DNA of 13,310 bases from assembly GCA_027596195.1 (NCBI GenBank), contig JADGJG010000734.1:1-13310 (forward strand), given 5' to 3'. The position numbers were made by a program, and so were the translations under genes. The notes below the pieces were generated by a model. That model was not told where the DNA came from. It saw only the letters and a list, made by a program, of their open reading frames with translations, and ran no database searches. Positions 1 to 7,684 of the stretch are shown here, in pieces (position 1 is the first letter of the stretch; each line of letters starts with the position of its first letter). The DNA is from Podochytrium sp. JEL0797 (lineage: Eukaryota; Chytridiomycota; Chytridiomycetes; Chytridiales; Chytriomycetaceae).

Positions 1-55
1 CAAAGTCATTTCGCCGGAATAGGCTTCTGTACCAATTTTTCCGATACTCTCTTAT

Positions 56-128
56 GGGGATGTAGCTCAAGTGGCAGAGCGCCCGCTTAGCATGCGGGAG
101 GCACAGGGATCAATGCCCTGCTTCTCCA
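56..128 (+). tRNA. tRNA-Ala (anticodon AGC)
   Basis: A 73-base cloverleaf can be folded directly: 7-bp acceptor stem, 4-bp D stem, 5-bp anticodon stem with loop TTAGCAT, 5-base variable region and a 5-bp T stem with loop ATCAATG. The anticodon AGC lies at 89-91. The acceptor stem has a G-T pair at the third position, which is the classical alanine identity element G3:U70, and the discriminator base is A. One mismatch (T-T) occurs at the sixth acceptor pair. No intron and no encoded CCA. The gene decodes Ala GCU, and GCC by modification of A34. It points away from the AOX gene on the opposite strand. Confidence 0.96.
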
Positions 129-131
129 ATA

Positions 132-136
132 TTTTT
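132..136 (+). terminator. RNA polymerase III terminator (T5)
   Basis: A run of five T residues begins four bases after the last base of the tRNA, the expected position for Pol III termination. Confidence 0.7.
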
Positions 137-141
137 CGATA

Positions 142-163
142 TTTTGGAATTTCGAAGTGATTT
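142..163. repeat. 22-bp direct repeat, copy 1 (downstream of the tRNA)
   Basis: This 22-bp stretch, with core GGAATTTCGAA, matches 1317-1338 with one mismatch. The second copy lies immediately 5' of the start codon of the minus-strand AOX gene. Its role is unknown. It could be a relic of a duplicated AOX 5' end or a dispersed short motif. Confidence 0.6.
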
Positions 164-282
164 TTGGTTCGATTTTCCAACATTTTAGAGTGCATTGAAG
201 AGGGAGGAGCGCAATGAGGCGACACTGAGTCCCTTCAACTTCTCCTCCTCGTTTAGAAGTTATGTTAAAAACAAAAATGAGG

Positions 283-288
283 TTTATT
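283..288 (-). promoter_or_regulatory. Polyadenylation signal AATAAA for the minus-strand AOX gene
   Basis: On the minus strand a canonical AATAAA occurs about 25 bases after the stop codon of the AOX gene ending at 313. The position fits a poly(A) signal of a compact gene. The rest of 129-312 holds only copy 1 of the 22-bp repeat and no gene. Confidence 0.55.
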
Positions 289-312
289 CGATTCCTTCAA
301 CAAACAAAACAA

Positions 313-1316
313 TCAATGTGATGGATTCTTATCGTCGGCATTCAAGCTGGCAAACGCGTGGTTCGTGTCTCTGTGATCGGCCTCATCGGCTCTCACAACG
401 GCCACGACATCGCGGATCGTGGAGTTGTCTCCGAGACGCCAGTAGAATTTGGCGATTTCTGGGGCAGGCGTGGTTCCCCAGTGTTTGATCTGACCACCCT
501 CAATGTCCTTGAGGCAGAGAGAGTAGGTGTGAACCGCGGACTCCTCGAGGTATCCGACGAAACGGTGACAGGTCTTTGGACTCAGCAGATAACTGAAAAA
601 ACAAGAGTCAAAGATTATTTCCAAAAACCAAGGAGAACAACTCACGCAAAAAAGTAGGCGTTGAAAAAAACACCCTGCGTGATCAACACAGCGGCTCTGA
701 ACACGGGACCGGGATTCTTCAACTTCATAAACGTCAAGAGATGCATTCTCTCGTTCTCAGCCTCCTCCAGCAACGTGTGGATCCATCCGTTGTCGCGCTG
801 CAAAAGCCTCAAGGAGCGCGTGTGGCGGATCATTCCAGCGACCATCCCGGGAACTCCAGCGACTGTTTCGAGGAACACGATGCGGTTGAGCCATTGCTGT
901 TCGGTCATGACGCCGACTTTGTCCGTGTATCCCGTGCCCTTGTCAAAGACTGTGTGGTGAGAGAGAAAAGTGGAGATGAGAAAACACGTGGCGAAGCCCC
1001 GGATTTTTAAGTGCGTCCACTCACCGAATCGCATCATGCGAACGAGGGAGAAGGCAACCGTGTCTCTCATCCCCGACACATCGCGGTGGGTGTATTTGGT
1101 CTCGGCGAGCTCGGTGGGGGTGTAAACGGGGTGGAATAGAACGTAGTCATCGCTCTTGTCGGTCTTGGACAACGCGTCGTGGACTCGCTTGGGATGTGGG
1201 CCCTGTGTGATACCGCTGTTGAAGCGCCAGGCCTGGAGAGTTGGGGCGGCAGAAGGGCGGAAGGGAAGGGCCGAGAAGTGCGTTGGGCGCAATGGAAGGC
1301 GGAGTTTCGAGAACAT
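313..1316 (-). CDS. AOX: Alternative oxidase, mitochondrial (copy A, minus strand)
   Basis: Di-iron ubiquinol oxidase of the inner mitochondrial membrane. It passes electrons from ubiquinol to oxygen, bypassing complexes III and IV. Model: complement(join(313..592,646..949,1025..1316)), 291 aa, introns of 53 and 75 nt with GTGAGT donors, phases 1 and 2. The N-terminus ([11 protein letters not shown]...) is Arg-rich, as in a mitochondrial presequence. All six iron ligands are visible: E125 in LETVAG, E164 and H167 in NERMHL, E215 in LEES, E269 and H272 in ADEADH. The usual LEEEA motif reads LEESA. The 75-nt first intron has no stop and keeps frame, so retention would insert 25 residues after F97. 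Fungal and protist AOX are typically about this length. It is paired head to head with copy B, about 568 bp away. Confidence 0.95.
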
Positions 1317-1338
1317 TTTTGGAATTTCGAAATGATTT
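1317..1338. repeat. 22-bp direct repeat, copy 2 (5' of AOX copy A)
   Basis: Matches 142-163 with one mismatch. In the minus-strand orientation it forms the last 22 bases before the ATG of AOX copy A. Confidence 0.6.
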
Positions 1339-1822
1339 GAAATCCTTTTCTTAGGATCTTGAGATCTTGCCTGATGACCTCACCCTCTCGGGAAGGGGTA
1401 ATGCGGAGTACTTTAAATTAACCTTATTTTTTGTTGTCCGCATTTGCCAATCTCTATTCTCTGCCAATCTGCACATGGTCGAACCCTCGCAGATCATGAG
1501 CACAGGAAGAGAAAAAAGGGGGTTGAAGACGGATATATTTTTGCAATTTCACGCTGAATTTCGCGTCGGCAAAATTCGCGCACATCAGTCATCTGTTATC
1601 GCGCGATGATATCACGGCTTTCTCGTCCAAAATAGAACCAACTCTTTTTTTCGCTCGAATGATATCGAGGCCAATCAGAGAGTCAAAACCCACGCTTTTT
1701 CCTCCGTCAAGCCATAGGATTGGGCTTGTGGGTGGACCCACGCGTGCACCAGCCACCCACCCGTTTTTCAGCCCCCAATTTGAGATGAATAATGGCAAAT
1801 CACCCGCTCCGATCCGAAGAAG

Positions 1823-1829
1823 TATAAAT
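1823..1829 (+). promoter_or_regulatory. TATA box of AOX copy B
   Basis: TATAAAT lies 55 bases upstream of the ATG at 1885. A start about 30 bases downstream would leave a short, A-rich 5' UTR. Confidence 0.55.
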
Positions 1830-1884
1830 TGATTGAGGGAGCGGACGAGCCAAATATCTCAAAAAAAAGCGAAAAGCTCCAAAC

Positions 1885-2900
1885 ATGCTCTCGACCCTTC
1901 GTCGCCTCCCGACCCAACCCAACTTTGCGGTCCTTCAATACTCCGCTTGCAGAGTCCCTTCTGCGTTCCAAACCGTGCGCTTCAACGCTTCAATTACCCA
2001 GCAAGGCCCACATCCAAAAAGGGTGAAGGAAGCCCTCATTGCCAAGACCGACAAAAGCGAAGATTATGTCCTTTTCCATCCAGTTTACTCGTCAGAGGAG
2101 CTCGCCGCCACAAAATACACGCATCGTGACGTTTCTGGAATCAGAGACGGTATTGCCTTTGCGACAGTCAGTGCCATGAGATTCTGTGAGTTTTAGATCC
2201 CTTATCTGGTCCTTTTTTCTCTTTTTTTCCTGACCCGCCAATTCTTTTTCCTAGTTTTCGACAAGGGCACCGGATACGTTGACAAAGTCGGAGCCATGAC
2301 GGAAAGACAGTGGCTCAACCGCATCGTGTTCCTCGAGACGGTTGCGGGAGTTCCCGGCATGGTCGCCGGAATGATCCGTCACACGCGCTCTCTGAGACTC
2401 TTGCAGCGCGACAACGGATGGATCCACACGTTGTTGGAAGAGGCTGAGAATGAGAGAATGCATCTCTTGACGTTCATGAAGTTGAAGAACCCGGGGTGGT
2501 TGTTCAGATCGACGGTTTTGATCACGCAGGGACTTTTCTTCAACGCTTATTTCCTTGCGTGAGTTTTCTCTTTTTTTATTTCCCCATGTCATGATCGTCT
2601 TTCTAAACTGGTTTATATAGTTACTTGCTGAGTCCAAAGACGTGCCACCGTTTTGTCGGGTACCTCGAGGAATCTGCCGTTCACACATACTCTCTCTGCC
2701 TCAAGGACATTGAGGGTGGCCAAATCAAACACTGGGGCACCGAACAAGCTCCCGAGATTGCCAAGTTCTACTGGCGCTTGAAGGAGGACGCAACCATCAA
2801 GGACGTCGTTGCCGCTGTGAGATCCGACGAAGCGGATCACAGAGACACGAATCACGCGTTTGCCAACGTGGAGCAGTGCGACAAGAACCCCAAACACTAA
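1885..2900 (+). CDS. AOX: Alternative oxidase, mitochondrial (copy B, plus strand)
   Basis: Same enzyme as copy A: ubiquinol oxidation coupled to water formation at the inner mitochondrial membrane. Model: join(1885..2185,2255..2558,2621..2900), 294 aa, introns of 69 and 62 nt. The start is the first ATG after the TATA box and opens an Arg-rich presequence (MLSTLRRLP). Iron ligands: E128 (LETVAG), E167 and H170 (NERMHL), E218 (LEES), E272 and H275 (SDEADH). The Arg usually preceding this last motif (RADEA) is kept as R269, with S270 replacing Ala. As in copy A, residue 220 is Ser instead of the third Glu of LEEEA. The first intron does not preserve frame if retained, unlike copy A. The gene converges on the acyltransferase gene at 3002, with 101 bp between the two stop codons. 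Confidence 0.96.
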
Positions 2901-3001
2901 ATATTTTTTATCTCATTTTCATTTTTTCATGCATCTGGCATTTAGTTTTTGTTATTTTTAATGCCGGGTCAAATTAAAACCTCTTTTTCATTTCTCTTAT
3001 A

Positions 3002-4567
3002 TTATCCCTTCATCTTACTCTTCCCATTCCAAACCCGCTTCATAACACCCTCGAGAGTTGTGAACCTCTCTGGGTCGCGTTTCTGCAGTTCCAAGGCTTG
3101 TGAGATGCACCCTTCAACAGCACCTCGAACCTTGTCTCTCAACTCAAACACGGCATCCTTGTTCTCATGGTCGATACCTGATGACTGTATGGCTTTTCCG
3201 AAAACGATATAGCTAATTTAGAAATGGGAATTAGACACGAGTAAAAGTCGGCACATGCGCTCGTTCGACACTCACTTTGACTGAGGTCGAAATGTCCACA
3301 GTTTGTAAATTGGAATACGGCAGTCATTCACTGGAGGTGCAATATACCCTTTCGAAAACACTTGAGGAGCTTCCTCGAAAGTCGTTCCCTTCAACGCAGC
3401 GTCATACCGCTTCGCCTCCAACTCAGCCCGTTCATTGTCGCCCCACACAAACAAAAACAACGAACATGGAATGTAAAACCACATGTCAAACATGTCTTCA
3501 AATCCAACGCTTGCAAACGGAACGATCGTGTAATTGTGTTTGGCGGCGAGTCGTGCGAACCCGGCGCGGTCTTTCCAGAGCAAAGAATACTTCGGGATTC
3601 GAGCGTCTTTGAAGTTTTCAATCATTCCGCCTGGATAGACTAAGAGAGGGATATTGGATTCCATGGCTGTGGAGCAGTTGGTGGGGGATCCGAAAATGCC
3701 ACCAGCGTATCGGAGCAAGTGTTTGTGGATGGGGATTTTGCCGTCTTTTGCAGAGTTAAATCTTTGCGAATGCGGTGGAAGTAAACTCACGGAGATTGTC
3801 AATCAAGGCGCGCACGTACATTCCCGTTTCAAAATAGAGAAACGCGAAAAAGGGAATCGCGTCCATGAGCCACTACGCAAATTTGATTGGTCAGTTTGTT
3901 AGCCACAACATGCCGTGCTGCTTACGTTTTGGTGGTTTCCAACAAACAGAATCCTTGAATGGGCCGGGATGTTTTCAACGCCCATGTGTTTGACTGGGCA
4001 GAGAATCTGCCAAGGTTTCGCCACGAGAGAAATCAACCAGCGAGGAGGAGGACGGTATTTGATATCGTCAAAGTCGGCGAGTTGCATGAATGCTTCGAAA
4101 AGACGGCTGGGTGGGGAATGCTTGATTTAACCTAGGCGGGCAGGAAAGGATGCAGAAAACTGACCCGGTTGGATCCAACATCACTACAAGGCAGAGGGCA
4201 GCGAGTATGGTGAATACAGAGCCGGAAGAATACAATCGGAAAGCAAAATATCCGAATGCGATTCTGGAAGACCAGGAGAAGCGAGATCGATAATTGTCAG
4301 ACGCATGATACTCAAACAAGGGTTCGCTCTTCTCGCTCAAGGGAAACAACAGTCTCCGCGGCTGGGCATCCAGGTAAAGGAGGCGATCCGGAGGTTGTGT
4401 ATAATGACAGTATTGGGAAGATAAGTCGTTGCGAAGTCCAGACGCAGCCATCCCACAGAATTCCTAATACTGTTGGAGAGGAGCAAGATATCACTAGCAA
4501 ACTACCTCAGAGCAATGGTGCGAAAAACTGCTGCGATGCAAGCGAAACTTGCAATCCAACTGGCCAT
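3002..4567 (-). CDS. TMEM68/DGAT2/PES-like acyltransferase (copy 1)
   Basis: Membrane-bound acyltransferase of the superfamily containing TMEM68, DGAT2 and plant phytyl ester synthases; substrate unknown, probably neutral lipid synthesis at the ER. Model: complement(join(3002..3212,3276..3744,3791..3872,3926..4106,4165..4263,4506..4567)), 367 aa. Residues 1-52 are hydrophobic (membrane anchor). The active-site motif VGNHQN...D gives H112 and D118. Next come GGIFGSPTNC, then LLVYPGG, the acceptor-site block, then GFARLA and VPFASVGFED. The last exon (from N298) was joined because it continues the paralogue's NYIVFGK. The 46-nt intron at 3745-3790 gives a gap-free match to copy 2. The first exon (4506-4567, start at the Met before ASWIA) and its 242-nt intron are the weak part; they rest on frame, splice sites and a total length one residue from copy 2. 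Confidence 0.82.
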
Positions 4568-4746
4568 CCAGACTCCAGTCGGCTGAACAAATTTTTTGGC
4601 CACGCCTTGGCATTCCAAAGCCAATTATTTTTCCGTGCTCTTCTCATTTCTCTCTTATTTAACAAAGCGATTATTATTTAAGAGGTCTCAAAAAATGAAA
4701 ATGGAACAAAGCAAAAAAAAATATGAAGTCATTCACACCTCCAGGA

Positions 4747-6031
4747 TCACTCCTCCTTGAAAACCTTTCTCGTCTTGACAGCGTCCACTCCAACCAAATT
4801 TCCACCAAACGTGAACCGCTTCGGATCCATGGCTTGCATCTCCTTGGCGTGCTCAATGCAACCGTGCACCGCCGATCGCGTCACATCCCGCAAGTCGTAC
4901 ACGCTCTCCTTGTTGGCCGCGTCAAATTCGGTCGTGTCGATTGGCTTTCCAAACACAATGTAGTTTGCTTGAGGCCGAAGCGTCCATGGTGCGTAAACGG
5001 GAATGCGCGAGTCCACAAAAGGTGGGGGGATGTATCCTTTCGAGAACGAGGCGGTTGGGGAAGAAACGGGGGAACCCGTCTTGACGGACAAGTGCTTCTC
5101 GTATTCGGTTTTGCCACGCTTGTCGCCGAGGAGGGAGAAGAGCCAGTATGCGGGGAAAGAGAACCAGATTTTCATCTGCGGTTGATGAAGAATGAGAACC
5201 GAATTCAGATACAAAAATAAACCGAGACGCGTATTTACCGCATCTTCAAAGCCAACGCTTGCGAATGGAATGATTGTGTAATTGTGCTTTGCGGCCAGCT
5301 TTGCGAATCCGGCATTGTCCTTTCGAAATGAAAATGAGAATCACGCAAAAATTCCCGAACTAGATATAATATCCATACCTTCCACACCAACGTGTACGGC
5401 TCGATTCTCTCGTCCTTGAACACCTCCGATGCCCCGCCCGGGTAAACGAGCAACGGAAGACCCGCCAACATCATCTTCTCGCAGTTTTCGGGAGTCCCAG
5501 CAAATCCACCCACCGCCTGAATGTAATGTTTGAAGAACGGAATCGTGTAATGCGAGCGATCCGTCATTGGACGAACCCATTTTCCATAGTTCCAAAACAC
5601 GAACGTGAAGAAATGGGCCGTGTCGAGAATGCAGTTCTGGTGGTTCCCGACGAGGATAAATCTTCCATCTGCGGGGAGGTTCTCGAGGCCGTGGGAACGG
5701 ATGGGGAAGAGGAGGTGTTGGAGGCCCATGGCGGGATACGTGATCCAGTTTGGTGGGGGGGCGAAATCGCGAATATCGTAGTCGGGCCATCTCATGAAGG
5801 CATCGTAGAGTTGAACGACGTGTCTGAGGAAAGAAAGTTAGAGATTGTCCACTATAAAATGGATGAGATCCAAGCATCTCCCCACCTCTCGGGATCGATC
5901 ACGGCACACAGGATTGCAAAGACAAAGAAGCGAGTGAGTGATCCGTAGCGCCAGAGGATGATCGATATGACCAGAGTGAGGTAGAATAGCTGCGATCGCA
6001 TTGCGGGCGTAAGGAGCGAGGACTGGCCCAT
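4747..6031 (-). CDS. TMEM68/DGAT2/PES-like acyltransferase (copy 2)
   Basis: Paralogue of the next gene downstream on the same strand and of the same superfamily; exact acyl donor and acceptor cannot be told from sequence. Model: complement(join(4747..5175,5239..5319,5379..5823,5886..6031)), 366 aa. The start ATG at 6031 precedes GQSSLLTPAM; in-frame sequence upstream lacks an ATG. Residues 13-46 form a hydrophobic anchor. The catalytic motif is LVGNHQNCILD with H110 and D116. GGFAGTP, LLVYPGGASEVF and GFAKLAAKHNYTIIPFASVG follow. Introns are 62, 59 and 63 nt. Only the first intron (phase 2 in the codon after DPE) is at the same place as in copy 1; the two others are absent there. The stop codon lies 179 bp upstream of the copy 1 start, so this is a tandem duplication. 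Confidence 0.9.
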
Positions 6032-6571
6032 TTTTTGGATTGTTTTCCAAAAATAGCGATCTGCACGTGATCGTTTTATTCGCGTTGCCAAGCACGAGGG
6101 TGCAAAAGAAAATCAGGCAGAATACTTTTTACAAGTTGTTTGTTTATCGACGATCATTTCATGAATCAGAGGGATACGGCGATCGACGCGCGCAAACTCA
6201 TGGGTCAGAAACGAGGTCAAGGTTCAAACTTGCGCGTTCACGTTCGAATCTCGATCCGAATCCGCCAAGTTTTCCGAAAGATAACGCGAATTCGCGATAA
6301 TACATTCACCAATGTGTAGTCGAAGAGATGAGCTGGAAGGATCCCGACCATCCCTTGCCTCTTCCCCGACCTGGGTAAATTTTGAGAAAGGGTTACGGTT
6401 TTTTCAATACTGGCGCGTCTGACCTTTGGTGCGTATATACCCCTGGCAATCTGTTTGTTTCTTCTCGCGAAGCATGCTCACGCGAAAAGTGTGAAAGGAA
6501 GGCTCAGAATGACTCCAAAACGCACGCGATGAAGTAAGAAAATTTCATAAATTAATTGTTATGAACAGGAA
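6032..6571. promoter_or_regulatory. Divergent promoter region between acyltransferase copy 2 and the Cys-rich gene
   Basis: About 540 bp between divergent genes with no convincing coding frame. A TATATA element at 6434-6439 could serve the plus-strand gene. Between it and the ATG at 6572 lie four very short upstream reading frames (described separately). A weak 7-bp inverted repeat (6189-6195 with 6230-6236) is also present. No RNA gene was recognised. Confidence 0.45.
6434..6439 (+). promoter_or_regulatory. Possible TATA box for the single-exon Cys-rich gene
   Basis: TATATA lies 132 bases upstream of the first in-frame ATG (6572). A start near 6465 would give a leader of roughly 105 nt containing the upstream reading frames. 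Confidence 0.35.
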
Positions 6572-6575
6572 ATGA
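6474..6575 (+). promoter_or_regulatory. Chain of four short upstream reading frames
   Basis: Four ATG-to-stop frames precede the gene: 6474-6494 (6 codons), 6509-6532 (7 codons), 6529-6537 (2 codons) and 6561-6575 (4 codons). The second overlaps the third by ATGA, and the stop of the fourth overlaps the ATG at 6572 by ATGA. If the transcript starts near 6465, ribosomes would have to leak past or reinitiate. If the true start is the ATG at 6680, the ATG at 6572 would open the same frame with a 36-residue extension. Confidence 0.35.
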
Positions 6576-7408
6576 AGGGCCCGTCATTATCCTCCTGGAT
6601 TACTTATTATGAAGAGGAAACGAGGGGAAATCAATGTCATTATCCACCTCAAATCATTCCCTGCAAACGAAATCATTCAATGAATCCCATCACCACCTCC
6701 AACAACTGCTTTACCATCGATGCAACGACTACCACCATGCCCGACTTTATTGGATATCCCTTGCTCATCGACCCTGCCAATATGGTCAAAGACACGGCCT
6801 CGTTGGATGCGTTCATTCAACGAACCATGGACCAAAGTCCACAGTACCTCCAGCAATTCAGTTCCAGCTACGACTGTCCCGGCTGGATGGGACAAAACCA
6901 AAGATTCCACAACACGTATTTTCAAGGAATGTTGACATTTTTGGCTCAACACAATCCATCCTCCTGCACGACGAGTAACACCAAGGCGAACGTGTTTGTC
7001 TGTCAAAGCTCGTGTGTGGCTTCGCAAATGGGTCTCGCTACCATTTTTGCGGATCCAAAGTTTTGTAGTCAGTCTCCATCGATGGCGGCGGCTTCCTCGC
7101 GGGCTGGGACGCTCGCGGCGTATGATAACGTTTGTATGCGGTTGCCGATGGGGAATTGTTTGACGGTTGTTATGGCGGAGAAGATGCAGGCGGGGTTTCC
7201 GCAGATGGGGGATGGGAAGAGTTTCTGTAACCCTGGGGGGTTGGGGGCGTTGATTAATGATCCTTTGTGTGCGATGGTTGCGGCTTTTGATCAGGGAGTG
7301 GGGGGTGGGAATCAGACGATGGGGGTGGTGGGAAAGAGTGGAGTGGGGGGGAAACGTGGTGGGGTGGTTGTGGCGTTTGTGGTAGCGTTTATTGTTTCTT
7401 TGTTTTGA
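6572..7408 (+). CDS. 10-cysteine domain protein with hydrophobic C-terminal tail
   Basis: Single exon, 278 aa from the first ATG; an alternative start at 6680 (Met37) gives 242 aa and matches better where the neighbour paralogue begins. Ten cysteines (46, 102, 132, 144, 148, 165, 188, 196, 219, 233) align one for one with those of the downstream gene, around shared blocks YDCPGW.GQNQRFH, FVCQS.C and DP.CAMV. The last 15 residues (VVVAFVVAFIVSLF) follow a Gly/Lys-rich stretch and end at the C-terminus, which suggests a GPI-anchor signal or tail anchor on a surface protein. One NQT sequon lies at 247-249. No N-terminal signal peptide is visible, which is odd for such a protein; an upstream exon may be missing. 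Function unknown. The Cys spacing faintly recalls a Frizzled-like domain (inference). Confidence 0.8.
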   Translation: MKGPSLSSWITYYEEETRGNQCHYPPQIIPCKRNHSMNPITTSNNCFTIDATTTTMPDFIGYPLLIDPANMVKDTASLDAFIQRTMDQSPQYLQQFSSSYDCPGWMGQNQRFHNTYFQGMLTFLAQHNPSSCTTSNTKANVFVCQSSCVASQMGLATIFADPKFCSQSPSMAAASSRAGTLAAYDNVCMRLPMGNCLTVVMAEKMQAGFPQMGDGKSFCNPGGLGALINDPLCAMVAAFDQGVGGGNQTMGVVGKSGVGGKRGGVVVAFVVAFIVSLF

Positions 7409-7684
7409 AAGGATGCATTCTTCTTATTTTTTAATGTCACAATATGTAATATCGATTATAAGTTTGCTTTATTTTTGTTTTTGATCGCGTTTAATCCACT
7501 TTTGGTGGTTGATGACCATTTGATGGATCGCGAAAACCGGACAAAAAATTCCATTTTCGGACAATTCGGGTGCAACGAAAATCATTGCAAACTCATTCGG
7601 CGGAATGAATCCCAGACGGGGAACGGTCAAGCCCCACAACAAGATTCCGCAAAAAAAAACTTGCTCCAAAACACCCCGTCCCTC
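7409..7684 (+). other. Stop-free spacer between the two Cys-rich genes
   Basis: 276 bp between the stop of the first Cys-rich gene and the chosen ATG of the second. It is a multiple of three and has no stop in the shared frame. Read in that frame, it encodes a hydrophobic stretch near 7463-7510 (FALFLFLIAFNPLLVV) but has no in-frame ATG before it. It may be simple 3' UTR plus promoter (T-rich, no AATAAA seen), or part of a longer second-gene N-terminus supplied by an unseen upstream exon. Confidence 0.4.

Larger units (their letters stand above)
1317..1884. promoter_or_regulatory. Shared bidirectional promoter region of the two AOX genes
   Basis: A 568-bp stretch between divergent AOX start codons. 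No convincing coding frame is seen. It holds a TATA box for copy B (1823-1829), the 22-bp repeat next to copy A, and a perfect 6-bp inverted repeat with a 2-bp spacer, GTGGGT-GG-ACCCAC, at 1728-1741, which could bind a transcription factor. No clear TATA box was found for copy A; an AT-rich stretch near 1413-1422 is a weak candidate. Divergent placement suggests joint control, which is inference. Confidence 0.6.
313..2900. repeat. Inverted gene duplication: arms 313-1316 and 1885-2900
   Basis: The two AOX genes form large inverted arms around a 568-bp spacer. Exon 2 (304 nt) and exon 3 (280 nt) are exactly equal in length in the two arms, and intron phases agree (1, then 2). Long nucleotide matches are visible, for example around 495-525 against the reverse complement of 2688-2718. 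Intron sequences and the presequence region have diverged, so the duplication is not very recent or conversion is limited to exons. Confidence 0.85.

Noticed and set aside
358..1010. Plus-strand open frames across AOX copy A
   Set aside because: They lie antisense to well-supported AOX exons and have no recognisable protein; shadows of the real frame.
2251..2897. Minus-strand open frames across AOX copy B
   Set aside because: Antisense shadows of exons 2 and 3; they appear because the two AOX genes mirror each other.
3002..4567. Acyltransferase copy 1 as a pseudogene
   Set aside because: All catalytic motifs are intact and five introns restore the frame without any internal stop, giving nearly the same length as copy 2.
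6200..6260. tRNA-like B-box matches (GGTTCAAACT near 6221 and GTTCGAATC near 6242)
   Set aside because: No acceptor, D or anticodon stems can be paired around them; chance similarity.
6530..6566. A 33-nt intron (GTAAG...ACAG, 6534-6566) in the leader of the first Cys-rich gene
   Set aside because: Shorter than any other intron here (45 nt minimum) and the splice does not yield a useful start.
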